Positions 49,190 to 60,173 of a stretch of 64,000 nt of DNA are shown piece by piece (positions within the stretch are counted from its first letter, which is position 1; the number at the start of each line of letters is the position of its first letter). Position numbers and translations under genes: made by a program. Under the pieces are notes generated by a model. That model did no database searches. It was not told the origin of the DNA and saw nothing but the letters and a program-made list of their open reading frames with translations. The stretch comes from Hymenopellis radicata (taxonomy: Eukaryota; Basidiomycota; Agaricomycetes; Agaricales; Physalacriaceae). The DNA lies in assembly GCA_015501595.1 (NCBI GenBank), contig JADNRX010000212.1, positions 1 to 64,000 on the forward strand. The letters are read 5' to 3'.

Positions 49190-51791
49190 ATGATCCATCT
49201 CGATCATAATCACCACCCGTCTCCCCTTTCCCCCCACCAAAAGAATCTTATCTCACCGGGAGAGCATAAAATACATGCCTGGGCTGATGACCCAATTGCC
49301 TACAAGCCGTCCCCCGCCCCGCACATAGAAAACAAGGCCCCGTCTTCCTCCCCCTCCCCCCATTCTAAACCAACCGTGTCCCGTCCATCCTCTCCCTCGG
49401 CGGATGCTGCTGCACAGAGCAGTTCTCCGCTGTCGGCCCCGCCTGAAGCTGCCTCACCGCATGCACCCAGTGACTCGGCTACCGATGCCAAGGCTGTTGC
49501 TGCTGCGTCACGCCAGTCCACACCATTGAGCGAGCTTTCACCCGCTCCAGACGACGACGAACCAGAACAGGACACAAAGGACGACGACTCGTCGAAAGGT
49601 TCAAGAACAGAAGACCCTCCTCCTACCCAAACATCCCCTACCGTTGCCGAATCTTCCGCTTCTAGCTCTGCGGAAGCCCAGCCAAATGGATATCCAGAGC
49701 CCACCCGCGACACGCCCTCCCTCGACATTATTACCCGTTCTGCATCTCGTGCCGCCTCAACATCCACCGCAGATACCAGGATTGTTCTTATACTTGAGCT
49801 CAACATGGAAATGCTCAAGTGAGTCTATAAGCGAAACACGCGTATTACTCAATTTACCACCCATCTCCATAGAGTTTGTATGGAATTCCAAGCTCACGGC
49901 ATACATACCTCAGACCCAAGATACACAAGGTGCGTGCTAGTCTTCTATTACGCCCCACCTCTCAAGAACATCACGTAGCTACTCGTCCCGTCTGCAGTCA
50001 AACCTTACATGGCTAGCCGGATATGCTGATAAAACTCGACAAATGGTGCGTCTTTCCAGGCTCCGCGGGCTTACCTATATGAACCTCACTTCGCAGATGC
50101 AGCTTCCCATGATGGACGCTCCACCCCCCAACGACTTTGTTCCCGTGGACCGCATCCAGGAGATATACTCCGAATTCCCCATGCTTTTCGCCCAAGAGCT
50201 TGCTCGCCAGCAGCAGCAGCAGCATCATATGCCAGGGCCCATCTCTTCCAACTCCTCCTTCAACAGCCTAAAACGCGATCGCCCAGACGACTCCATGCCC
50301 GATTTCATGAACAAGCGACGCGACACAGGCGAGTCAAAAAACATGATGCCCCCTCCCGCCGCGATGCCTGGGATAAATAGAGGAGACTCGTTCTCCATGC
50401 CAAACGGCACTCCACAGCCTCCGTCCGCGTCACTGCCAATGTCAGATCCGTCACTTGGAGCTCCTACGTCTGGTCTTCCAGATGGTCAGATGGCTACTCG
50501 GGAACGTACGCGTCAAGCTCAGCTTCGAATGCAGCAGCAGCAGCAACAACAACAACAGCAGCAGCAGCAGCAACAGCAACAGCAACAGAGACAGATGTCG
50601 CCGCCATCGCAGGCCGGTCCTGGTCCCATGCAGTCTAACGCTGTCCCAGGCCCGTCAAATATGCCCGGAGGTCCTCCCCGTATAACACCCCAACAACTCA
50701 GTACCCTCCCCCCTCCCTTCCAAAACGCCTACCAGATGCTTCAAACGCCCAATCACCCCTTCATACAGCGGATATACGACAACATACCCAATTTCTCGCA
50801 ATTACCGCTCCAGGTGCAGCTCCAGAGAATCGTTATGTTCCAGGTATGTCTTCTTCCGTTGATGCGAAGGTTGATAGCCTGATGTATGATCCTTTCAGCA
50901 ACATTTTCAGAAACAGCAGCAACAACAACAGCAGGCCCAGCAGCAGCAGCATCACCAGAATCAGCAGGGAGGCGGGATGGGAAATGGGCCTATGGGCGGT
51001 GGCGGAGGGTTCCCCGGCCAGCCGAATCCCATGTCTCCGCAATCGCAGGCGTCGCCAATGGGCATGGATCCGCGCTCGATGGGTTCACCCCCAATATCCG
51101 GCATGATACCTGGGGGTATGGGCGGCGGCATGCCAGGCGGTGGCGGTGGAAACGGAATGCCTGGTGGCGGTATGAATGGCGGTATGCCCGGTGGCGGCAT
51201 GTCTGGCCCAGGAATGCCGAACAGTGGAATGCCTGGCGGCGGAATGTCTGGAGGAGGGATGCACGGTGGTATGCCGGGTGGGGGAATGTCTGGAGGTGGG
51301 ATGGCTGGAGGAATGCCTGGGGCATCGATGTCTGGCGGAGGGATGCCTGGAGGGAACATGAACAACATGAGTCCCAACCAACGGCAATTTATGCTCATGC
51401 AGCAGCAACAGCAATCACGGAATCAGGCACCCCAACAGCAGGGATTCCAGGGTATGGGCATGGGCATGAACCAGCAGCCAATGAGCGCGCAGCAGCAGCA
51501 GCAACTGTTGTTCCAGCAGCAGGAGCGGATGCGCATGGAACAGGATCGGGTGCGACAAGAACAGGAGCGGCGACAACAACAGCAGCAGCAGCAGCAACAG
51601 CCGCCCCAGCAGGCTCCGCCCATGGGTTCCCCGCATATAGGCGGTCCGGACAACTTTCCCGCCTTGCGGTCAAATTCGACCATCCCCGGTATTGCGCGCA
51701 GTACGCGGTCTCCGTCAGATGGCGCGCCGTCGCCAATGACTCCCAGAATGCGATCATCAATGGGCCCGGACGATTTCCAGCGAATGATGAT

Positions 51792-51824
<33 letters not shown>

Positions 51825-52190
51825 ACAACGGCCTAATCCAAATCAATTCGCCCAACAACAGCAACAGATGAATTGGCAGCAGCAACAGCAGATGGGCGGG
51901 TTTGGTGGCGGTCCTGGGCCGGGCATGTCGAGACCGCCGAGCGCTGGGTTCGGGCGCCTTCTCCGTCAGCAGGCGGGCAAAATAACTGGGGCGTGATGGG
52001 TGGTGTTGGAGGCGGTGGAGGCGGCGGGATGAGCGGTGGATACCCGTTTGATCCGTCGTCTGGCTCGATGGATATGATGGCCCAAACGCCACGCCAGATG
52101 TCCGCGACGCCTGCGCCACATCATACGCAAAACGCGCCCGGGATGGATCTGTCCTTGGGCAACGACATTGATTTCAACTGGCCACAATAG
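49190..52190 (+). CDS. SS18/SSXT-domain protein, candidate SWI/SNF subunit
   Basis: After a disordered Ser/Pro/Ala/Asp-rich N-terminus of about 200 residues comes an SSXT-type helix pair: IVLILELNMEMLKVCMEFQA, SDPRYTSYSSRLQSNLTWLA, GYADKTRQM. Compare the metazoan SS18 pattern, LI-CIMDYQNKGK...YQQMLHRNLVYLATIAD. The remainder is low complexity: polyglutamine tracts (50530-50590, 51490-51510, 51575-51605, 51795-51830), a PFQNAYQMLQTPNHPFIQRI module and about 25 GGM/GGGM-type repeats (51110-51360). In animals and plants such proteins sit in SWI/SNF complexes as coactivators. Introns include about 49819-49871 and 49931-49976. One G seems missing in GGG (51952-51954) before APSPSAGGQNNWGVMGG. The end is SLGNDIDFNWPQ. 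The start at 49190 is uncertain. Confidence 0.68.
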
Positions 52191-52599
52191 CGCTGGAAGG
52201 GGCCGGCGCTCTTGTTTATTCTCCGTATTGGTTGGTACTCGCGGTTTCTTAGTATTTTATCTGTGCATACTTCTTCGTTTAAGCATGTCTTTATATGATT
52301 CCACTTTTGACGTTCACGAGTTCGCTTATTTTCTTGCATCGTTTCAAGTACACTGTCTACCTCATTATAGTATTCGCGCTTTCGTTCTGTTGCTTTGTGT
52401 ATTCGGGAATTGTAAATGTTAAATTGCAGGGCTCAGTGAAGAGGTTGAAACACGCTTTCGGTACGTCGAGGCGTTGCAGCCCAAGGGATGTGCAGTCCAA
52501 AAACTAGTTAGCGATCTACAAACGTACATAAATCAGTACAGAGCCGTCGACCAGCAAGTCTCCCTGATGATACGGATGAGCTTCCTCAAAGCTTCAACT

Positions 52600-53085
52600 C
52601 AAGCCGGATAATACCGAAAACCGATCGTTCCTCTCAAGCTTGAAGCCCAGCGTGGACGTGCTTGTTAACCAAAGAACCTAACGCGACGGATCTTCAAAGG
52701 GCTTATAGGCCCCCAGGAAAGTCTTGACGGACAGTGAGGGCGGTCTCACCATTATTATTGCTTACATTGTCCCGCTAGGCCAACGAAGAATCTAGACAAC
52801 CTCTTCATCGTCAACGGCGCATCGCCAAAATCGACCATCGATGTTGTATTGCAAGTCATAACCATCATCGTGCTTTCTGGGCTCAATGTCATTATTGGCT
52901 GACGTGCTTCTCGTAAGTTCATTTCAGCACCTACATCTACATAAACGCGTGTCCCGTCTAGGCATGTTCGATATTTTATGGGCGTAATTGGAAGATTCTA
53001 AGCGTTGTCGGTCTCTGTTTGTTAACGGAAATAGGTTGTTGAACCTCATTTGTCTCAATTTTGTGATCTTGGGCCACGCGTCTTT
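52600..53085 (+). pseudogene. Internally deleted relic of the 7TM-like gene with its upstream repeat
   Basis: The left part (52600-52790) matches 57480-57690 and the right part (52790-53085) matches about 58283-58550, the middle exons of the 7TM-like gene (IVHGASPKST, LTINVLSGLNV, CSIFYGRNWKILSV). About 600 bp, including the start codon and first transmembrane segments, is missing. The junction GCCAACGAAGAATCTAGAC shows only a few bases of microhomology. Extra frame disruptions (inserted T before TGGCTGACG) confirm it is non-functional. It ends immediately upstream of the MYND gene. Confidence 0.85.
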
Positions 53086-53102
53086 CTTATACTCATACCA
53101 CC

Positions 53103-54068
53103 ATGGGCGAACCACTAGATCTCTACGATATTGCCCTTCTGCTCAACTATGAACGGGCATCTACGGAGCCTCGATTCAGGCATGCTAAGCTGCGCGAGGC
53201 TGTGCGAAACGAGAACTTCAAGACGATTAAGGTCATCGGCAGCCAGGAATGGTTAACGAGTGCCGCGGTCGAGAAGATGGGCTTCGTATTCGACACAAAG
53301 CCGGGCAAGAACTCGGAGGAGCGCGATACACCTGCGAACATCCTCCCCAGTCCCATACCCCCTTCCCTCCAAGCCCTCACCGCGAAGGAGCTGGAAACCA
53401 TCTTCTGGCAGGTCCGCAATCACGACGCCTGCTACACCTCGGTCAATCTCGCGCAGCACTTCTTCGAGCTGTATCCCGACCACACGAAACTCCGTGTCCG
53501 GACGTGGAAGGGGGTCGAATACATCACCACCGTGTCCACTCGTGTCATTCTCGAGTTAAAGATCATCGATCCCATCACCATGACCCACGCCACCGTCCTT
53601 CCTAGAGGCACGACTTATATTACGGGAGACGAGTCGTACGAGATGAACCACGCCGTCCTCGGGTTTGCATCATCCCGCGAAGGCAACATCGACACCATCC
53701 TCGACATGTCTTCTCTCCAATTCGGAGACGCCGGTCGGGGTCTTGGTGGGAAGAGCCTGTTCGCGCTGGAGAGTCTGGATGAGTTTTACGATAGGGTGGA
53801 GACGATTGCTAGGGGAGCCGATACGGAGAACGCGAGGACTTCGATGGCGATTACTCCAGCGGCGGCTCACATCGAGGCTTGGCTAGCGGGAGTAGCGAAG
53901 AGAGTGAAGGAGAGGTGGGATAAACGGCATCAGGAACACTGGTGTGGACACTGTGGTGGACCGGCGGCGACGCAGCGGTGTTCGAAGTGTGGAGGAGCGT
54001 ACTACTGTGATAGGCGCCACCAGGTTGCGGCATGGCCATTTCACAAGAGGTTTTGCAAGAAAGCTTGA
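53103..54068 (+). CDS. MYND zinc-finger protein
   Basis: Single-exon protein of 321 residues starting MGEPLDLYDIALLLNYERAS. The N-terminal and middle region (VLPRGTTYITGDESYEMNHA, LGFASSREGNIDTILDMSSL, FGDAGRGLGGKSLFALESLD) is a conserved fungal module of unknown function. The C-terminus is a MYND finger, WCGHCGGPAATQRCSKCGG, then AYYCDRRHQVAAWPFHKRFC, with all seven Cys and one His of the C-x2-C...C-x2-C...C-x3-H-x8-C type accounted for approximately. MYND fingers usually mediate protein-protein contacts, often in transcription. A defective inverted copy lies at 63145-64000. The frame is clean; high GC at third positions supports coding. Confidence 0.85.
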   Translation: MGEPLDLYDIALLLNYERASTEPRFRHAKLREAVRNENFKTIKVIGSQEWLTSAAVEKMGFVFDTKPGKNSEERDTPANILPSPIPPSLQALTAKELETIFWQVRNHDACYTSVNLAQHFFELYPDHTKLRVRTWKGVEYITTVSTRVILELKIIDPITMTHATVLPRGTTYITGDESYEMNHAVLGFASSREGNIDTILDMSSLQFGDAGRGLGGKSLFALESLDEFYDRVETIARGADTENARTSMAITPAAAHIEAWLAGVAKRVKERWDKRHQEHWCGHCGGPAATQRCSKCGGAYYCDRRHQVAAWPFHKRFCKKA

Positions 54069-54237
54069 TGTATATAGTCCGTTGCTGGTATGAAGATGTA
54101 GCTGCTATTTCACGTTCTGCTGTGTGTATGTATTGAAATTGCTGCTCGATGTCGAAGAACAATCTCTACTCCTCCAGAGGCACGACCAAAAGAGTACGAT
54201 TAGCTATTGTACAGTAGCTAGAATCAGTCTAAAATAT

Positions 54238-54605
54238 AACGCGACGGATCTTCAAAGGGCTTATAGGCCCCAGGGGAGCGTTGACGGACAGTGAGGGCGG
54301 TCAGGCCAACGAACGAGGAGGCTGCTTTTGAATCCAAAAGGTATGTATGACATTCCCATTTGCTGCAGCAAAGTGTCGATTGAAAATATCTCAAACCTCA
54401 TATCATAGCGAAGTCAAGTCCGTACGCAGTCCCCGGAAACAAAAGATGCGGACAGCATTCTGATGCCCGATTATTTAAGTACCTGATACATGCAGCACAT
54501 CGTCGCCACCCATGCTAACTGGCAGTTGGTTGATGGATTTTCTTGATCCGGTCCCAGCGCCTTACACGACGAGCAATGACTATCTACTATAAAGAGGGCA
54601 GGCCC
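54238..54605. repeat. Dispersed repeat R (relic of a gene 5' part), copy 2
   Basis: About 370 bp matching 57573-57985 with several indels. It begins AACGCGACGGATCTTCAAAG, contains AAGTGTCGATTGAA and ATGCTAACT, and ends ACTATAAAGAGGGCAGGC, just where the 7TM-like gene starts at the other locus. The left section also resembles exon 1-2 of the basic-protein gene at 56373 (TTGACGGA-AATGAGGGCGG, CCAACGA, GTATATCATTCCC). So R looks like a diverged gene piece that now lies upstream of 7TM-like sequences. Confidence 0.75.
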
Positions 54606-54705
54606 GGTGAGGAGTCGCTTCACCAACCCGATCGGATCGTTGGGCTGCGCTCCCCTCCGTAAGAAAACGGTTCGCCACCTCTGAGCCTGTGGCCTCTGTC
54701 TAGAT

Positions 54706-55645
54706 TTATCTTGCCTGATAATCCAGCAGGAAATGCATCTGCTCGCCACTATCGTCAAGACATGTTTCGATCCAAAACGTGAGTGTAGGCGCCCGTTCAG
54801 ACTTGCCATCGTCGGAGCGCCCTATGATCGGCTTCACTCGCGCGTAGAAAGCGTCATAAGCGTCATCGTCTTCATACAGACGCACCCGTTTCAGGTCTCG
54901 GAAGAGAGGATTCTTGGATCTCATTATAGCGCTTGAAAAAAGCGAAGATCATGAGAAGACGCACCTCGTCATCAACACAAACCAGCAAACCGCCTTCGTC
55001 TTCGTCTCGGAGTTGTAAGAGCCATCGATATGACAGCTGGACAAACTTGCAGTCAACGTCGTTGCATGCGCGGCACGCTCGTTCTCTCTTCGGGTTGAGA
55101 ATGCTGACAACGGTAAGCGACACTTGACCAATAAGTGTAGTGGACCACGTACTCGCTCTTGCAGCGCCGGCACCACGGGATAACACAATCTTCCAAGGAT
55201 CTCGGTCGGTAATTGTGCATCCGCGCGATTACTTTGTATTTCCCTAGGTGTGGATTATCGCGTAGAGCCTTGACGGTCGTCGCTGTGTAGTTGCGCGATC
55301 CCCCGGCGGATCTCTCAACTAGATTTGCGTTCACCGGTTTAGGAACGACTTTGAGGTTAACTTGGTCTCTAGGAATACGTTGAGCAGGCCTTCGACGAAA
55401 AAGAGAGGGAAAGCTTTTTGTACTTCTGAAGAACTCCAGTAATGTTCTTCTCTCTTAAGGAGTGTGGGTTGTATGTAGCGTCCTGAATGTCGACGGAGTC
55501 GCCGGATACCGGGAAGGTACTACGCTCTGGGTTCTGAGAAGGATTGGCTGAGATTGAGCGTAGGTCAGAGCCTGCCACATACTTTTGGGGGTGTGCTGCA
55601 TATGCGAATGTGGGGCTGCTACAAGCATGAATGTGAGCCGGTTAT
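54706..55645 (-). CDS. POT1-like telomere end-binding protein (5' end unresolved)
   Basis: Single-strand telomere DNA-binding protein family. Segments in minus-strand order: NPERSTFPVSGDSVDIQDAT, SLREKNITGVLQ-KDQVNLKV, PKPVNANLVE, LGKYKVIARMHNYRPRSLED, then paired cysteines CVIPWCRRCKSE and RACRACNDVDCKFVQLSYRW, LLVCVDDE, FRDLKRVRLYEDDDAYDAFY, LTFWIETCLDDSGEQMHFLL and stop after DYQAR. The RSLED...C..C pattern is the POT1 second OB-fold with its zinc-like insertion. Introns about 55371-55425, 55111-55157 and 54910-54975. N-terminal OB1 is not visible. Upstream sequence (55650-56040) has splice-like signals but no clean model, so the gene may be truncated or contain frame errors. A piece of its 3' end is copied in inverse orientation at 59845-60025. 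Confidence 0.62.
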
Positions 55646-56372
55646 CTCATGGAAGGAGCTCGCACTTCTGAAAACAAGTTGTAAGCCAAAGAGCTGCAGA
55701 CAAGTGTAAAAACATACCTTTGTATGGGGGTTTGTGGGCTTACCGCGTTTTCAGAGTCAGCCAGGTGATCAGGGGCTAGGAAAATTGCATACATGGTTTG
55801 GCGGGAACGTTAATACGTATTCCAATAAATTTCCTCTGCGGGGCGAGATGGGGCGGCACTGAGACTATGATCAACTGAGGAGGTTGGATAAGTAGGTACA
55901 CTTGGTTGCCGCACCGTACGGTTGGGCTGCGACCTGGACTCGAAAGCCCAGAAATCGGCGACGTGGGCGTAGATGTGAGGGAACTAAAAGAATTGTCAAC
56001 TCAAACAGAGTCGCATGGCTGCAAGGTTGCATACTTTGGTCCCAATCCATTTTGCGGTCAAACTAAGTAAACGTGTTGATGAAGTTGACACGGAAGATAT
56101 GGCTTACGTCTGAAACGTTGCTACCGAACGACTGGGCCTCGGAGGCCGGCGCCGAAGTAGGATTATGCACCTCCTGCGTTCGCCCTCGCTCGCTTGGTCG
56201 AGGACGACGGGATCGGACTGCCGACACGTTTCATGACAGTGATGACCGCGGGAAGCAGGAGGTAGACACTGTCGCGTGATCGTGTCAAAAAGAAGCCGGA
56301 CAAAGCCGAAAGCGTTCAGGCCAAGGCTTTCCGTGCCTTTTCGTGAACGCGACTTGGGCTGACTCTGCCACC
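55646..56372. other. Unresolved region upstream of POT1-like gene
   Basis: May contain further POT1-like exons on the minus strand (acceptor-like GTCTGCAG near 55685-55692 and a donor GTAAGCCC near 55745). I could not chain them in frame. The right-hand part is the promoter of the basic-protein gene. Confidence 0.3.
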
Positions 56373-57060
56373 ATGAATCCTGTGCAGGTGGCCGTCAAGT
56401 CTATCTTGAAGCCTAATATCCTGGAAACGCTTGCTATCGAAAGGGCCCGGCGCACCGGAGAACTTCGAAGAGGCCGGGAAGCGGTCAGAAGAGCCTTGAC
56501 GGAAAATGAGGGCGGGCTCAACTCGAAAGATATTATGCGGAGGTCAGTGCACTATCACTGCTCGCTCGCTTATCATCTCATATCCAGCTAGAGCCAACGA
56601 GGGCTTAGAGGCTCCTGCTGTTAAATCCAAAACGTATATCATTCCCAGTCCTCTGTGAAAACCTTGACAGAACACACAACATAGATTCCTGAAATCCCAC
56701 ATCCTCCCCGTAATGGCCACCAACGGCGAAATACGGTCCGTACGCAGCGGCAACAATTATACCTGGCTACTCCGTTCGGAACAGGCCATGGCGCAGCGAC
56801 TACAACAGCGCCAACTACTCCAGAGTCGGTCTCCCTTTTATCCCTCCGGAATACTGGCTGACCTCTAGGCAGTTCCCAAGCCGCAAACAACAGGCCCCGG
56901 CACAGGCATGAAAGAGACGCGCTTGCAGAAAAAGGAGAGGAAGGAGCGCGAGCGTCTCGAGGACGTTCGACTGCGGTATGAGACGAAGCACTTGAATGTC
57001 CGGAGGCAGAGGAAGCGGATTGCAGAGATGAGGAGCGAAATGGTCGCAGCTCTGGCATGA
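56373..57060 (+). CDS. Conserved basic protein, function unknown
   Basis: Start MNPVQVAVKSILKPNILETL, then ARRTGELRRGREAVRRALTE and NEGGLNSKDIMRR. An intron with donor GTCAGT at 56541 and acceptor CTAG leads to ANEGLEAPAVKSKTYIIPSP, then FLKSHILPVMATNGEIRSVR, SGNNYTWLLRSEQAMAQRLQ, and a highly charged C-terminus, KKERKERERLEDVRLRYETK and RRQRKRIAEMRSEMVAALA. The overall pI is very basic with a predicted C-terminal coiled helix, resembling mitochondrial or ribosome-associated small proteins, but I do not recognise the family. Two of the introns are short or weakly defined. Diverged relics of its 5' part form repeat R elsewhere in this region. Confidence 0.5.
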
Positions 57061-57569
57061 GCTCTAATACTACCGATGAGGAGAGTCGCGACGAGTGGGA
57101 GCATCGGTGGGCGGCTCTTCGAACGGCGCCATCGGAGCGTAGCGCGCAGAATGGACCTGATGGTCATGTCACTTCCAGGCGAATCCTATTGATTTTACAA
57201 TTCGTGAACAAGTGGACGATATTGAAACGTTGAAATATTGGAGAGTCTCCCCGCTACTAAGGCCTGAGGTTGCACTCGCATTGGCCACAAGTCCCCGCCC
57301 TTCGACATCTGCTGTTCAAATGGTGTTTGGGAAAACGGTCAAGGTCGAATCTTCACGGATCATGTTGATTGTGGTAAGTGATGCAGTACGGAAATCAAAC
57401 GTTCATTAAGCCGTCAACAGAGAAGGCTTCAACCAATTTCAACTTTCAAGTCAACTTGTCAAGCCGGATAACCTGATCCCCAAGCTACTCTTCCCTTTAT
57501 TGTTCCTCTCAAGCTCGAAGCTTGAAGCTTGAAGCCCAACGTCATCTTGGATGCGCTTGTTACCCAAAG
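57061..57569. other. 3' flank with duplicated fragment
   Basis: Frame 57212-57409 (DDIETLKYWRVSPLLRPEVA) lacks a domain. Its segment ATGGTGTTTGGGAAAACGGT...CACGGATCATG (57318-57365) recurs in inverse orientation at 59708-59755. Confidence 0.5.
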
Positions 57570-57990
57570 AACCTAACGCGACGGATCTTCAAAGGGCTTA
57601 TAGGCCGCCAGGAGAGCCTTGACGGACAGTGAGTGACTGAGGGCGGTCTCACCATTATTGTCCAGCTAGGCCAACGAACGAGAAGGCCGATGTTGAATCA
57701 AAAGGGTATGTCATTCCCATTTTCTGCGGCAAAGTGTCGATTGAATATATCTCTGCGTCGTCCGTATTGTAGATATCTCAAACCTCATATTTTTACCTAT
57801 GATGGCGAAGTCAAGTCCGTACCCAGTTCTCTGAAACAGAGGACTGCCCGATTACATCAGTACCTGATACATGCAGCATCTTCGCCACCCATGCTAACTT
57901 TGTGCTAACTCAGACTGGCAGATTGATCGATCCGGTCCCAGCGTAATCGGACGACGAGCGATGACTATCTGCTATAAAGAGGGCAGGCTC
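57570..57990. repeat. Dispersed repeat R, copy 3 (upstream of the intact 7TM-like gene)
   Basis: Longest copy of R, also continuous leftward to about 57480 with the relic at 52600. It ends with ACTATCTGCTATAAAGAGGG about 25-30 bp before the ATG at 58015, so its TATA-like TATAAA probably serves as the core promoter of the 7TM-like gene. Confidence 0.7.
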
Positions 57991-58014
57991 CGGCGATTCT
58001 TGGCTAACAGCACT

Positions 58015-59285
58015 ATGGCCTCAGCAGAAGAGCAAGTCCCCCTTGACTTGGCGCCTATACTGCATTCTACGCTACTCTTCATCTTCTGTCATGCTATACA
58101 CACGTGTGTCTTCTTCGTTGCTTTGTATTATATAGGTAACGGTCCTCCCTTCTCCCCGTTTATTAGTTCTTACAGTGTACGCAGTGACAAGTGGTGGCCT
58201 CAATCGCAAGAGGTTTATTTTTGCGGGTGTGATAACGTACTTTTGGTGCGCTATCACGGTCATGGTGGGTCTAGAATGGAAGAATCTAGACATCATCTTC
58301 ATCGTCCACGGCGCTTCGCCAAAATCGACCGAGTCCGACGTTGTAGGAATCCTAACCATCAACGTGCTTTCTGGGCTCAATGTCTTATTGGCTGACGTGC
58401 TTCTCGTAAGTTCATTTCAGCACCTACATCTAAACGTATGACCATTCATCCCCGTCTAGGCATGGCGTTGTTCGATATTTTATGGGCGTAATTGGAAGAT
58501 TCTAAGTGTTATCGGTCTCTGTTTGTTAATGGAAATAGGTTGAACCGTTTCACTTCATTTATTGCAACGTTACTTACGGTCCATACCAGCTCTCTCCAGC
58601 GTAATGCTCATCTACAATGTCACCTACTCTTCTAGCGGAAGAGTTTGGATCTGGAATTTACTTTACTACACGATGCCCGTCATCACGAATACACTCTGCA
58701 CCTCCCTCATCCTGTTACGCATTGTGCGCGTTAATGGTGTGCGCGCGAGCCTCAGGACGTATGGGAGCATTATTGAGATTCTCGTCGAATCGGCCGTCAT
58801 ATACTCCAGTGTTTTTACCATTGTCGCAATTCTGCGCGTCGCTGATGTCGGCCACGCTTTTTACTACCCGCTGACGATGTCCTACAGTTTAACTGTAAGT
58901 GTTTTACTGCTCTATGGCATCCGGTCTTGACTGTGGGTTTCAGGGGATAGCGCCTACACTTATTATTGCCCGTGTCATGGCTGGACATTCCCGCCCGGAT
59001 GATTCTTGGACACGCGGGTCGCTCCCTCACCTGGACGGTAATACTCGGACTATGGGTGAATCGATGCGATTTGCCACCGTTCATCGTAGCACTGCATTTA
59101 CCGTGACAAGCTTCGACTTGGAGGAAGCCAGAGAGGGCGAGATGAATGAAAGACTACACACGCCCAACTTCGAAAAGTCGATTCCCCAGAATGCTCCTCG
59201 TGCCGCCATCACAAGGAAGACGTCTTCCATTTCCTCCGGTGCCCAGCCTACCACGAACATCGGGAACAACTCAAACGCTGAATAA
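58015..59285 (+). CDS. Multi-pass (about seven TM) membrane protein of agaric type
   Basis: Start MASAEEQVPLDLAPILHSTL. Hydrophobic helices in order: LLFIFCHAIHTCVFFVALYY, FAGVITYFWCAITVMVGLEW, ILTINVLSGLNVLLADVLL, WKILSVIGLCLLMEIA, IWNLLYYTMPVITNTLCTSL, ILVESAVIYSSVFTIVAILR and MSYSLTGGIAPTLIIARVMA. Motifs WRCSIFYGRNWKI and GIAPTLIIARVMAGHSRPDD are characteristic of a large agaricomycete family of GPCR-like integral membrane proteins with no assigned ligand. The C-terminal tail of about 100 residues is hydrophilic. Introns about 58137-58176, 58409-58459, 58540-58590 and 58894-58943 are all GT-AG. The frame is intact. Relics of this gene occur at 52600-53085, 59756-59830 and 63098-63141. Confidence 0.75.
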
Positions 59286-59664
59286 AATCCAGAGCAAACG
59301 AGCTCAAGCTCCTCACCGAAGCCAAAAACATTCCCCACCTCATTCGATATGTAGCTGATACGGCTCGCTTCACTACAGAATTCACACCCGTGCAACAACC
59401 GCGACCCCCCGAGACCCCTTCCAGAACGCCATGTTCTGAGTCTCATACACACGACCGAGACGCGCGTGAAGAATCAACGCGTCACTCACGCATACGCGAG
59501 AAGGATCGTCGCAACCCGACCATCCTGAGCGCGTTCGAGCGGAAGAGGAAACAGAGCCAGCCGATTAGAGCACCACACATATACCTACATAGAGAGACTC
59601 CGATGGCATGTACTGTACAAGAGAGTATACTTAAAATTGGATCCAAAAAATACACACACCCAAG

Positions 59665-59682
59665 TTGACGGAGCTCCGTCAA
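59665..59682. repeat. Perfect 18-bp palindrome, copy 1
   Basis: TTGACGGAGCTCCGTCAA, a perfect inverted repeat with no spacer. An identical copy is at 63067-63084. Both lie beside inverted fragments of the 7TM-like gene tail. Confidence 0.9.
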
Positions 59683-59707
59683 TAATAGAGGTATATCTTG
59701 TATACTG

Positions 59708-60025
59708 AACATGATCCGTGGAGATTCGACCTTGACCGTTTTACCAAACACCATTCATTCACTCTCTGGCTTCCTCCAAGTCGACGTTTGTCATGGTAAA
59801 TGCAGTGCCTACGATGAACAGTGGCAAATCGTATATAGTCCCCTCTCTTCCGAGACCTGAAACGGGTGCGTCTGTATGAAGACGACGAGGCTTATGACGC
59901 TTTCTACGCGCGCGCCGCGAGTGAAGCCGATCATAGGGCGCTCCGACGAGGGAAAGTCCGAACGGGCGCCGTCTTGACGATAGTGGCGAGAAGCTGCTGG
60001 ATTATCAGGCAAGATAAATCTAGAC
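59708..60025 (-). pseudogene. Inverted cluster of gene fragments (57.3-kb piece, 7TM tail, POT1 end)
   Basis: Three fragments abut in inverse orientation. 59708-59755 matches 57318-57365. 59756-59830 matches the 7TM tail coding FATVHRSTAFTVTSFDLEEA (59069-59141). 59845-60025 matches the POT1-like 3' end (54706-54920), coding RDLKRVRLYEDDEAYDAFYA but with an insertion of GCCGC and lost segments that break the frame. None is a complete unit. Confidence 0.8.
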
Positions 60026-60173
60026 AGAGGCTCAGAGGTTGCGAACCCGACGCGCGTATCGGGCCCAAGAGCAATACATATATGATCAAACAGTCATTGG
60101 CATCGAGCAGCATGTATTTCATCTGGTGTACATATGCATATGTGGTAATGGAATGCGAGGAATAAACGGATAT

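Noticed and set aside
50961..51836. Proline-rich minus frame and Trp/Arg-rich plus frame over the GGM repeats
   Set aside because: Alternate frames of the repetitive SS18-like coding sequence; composition is a by-product of the repeat.
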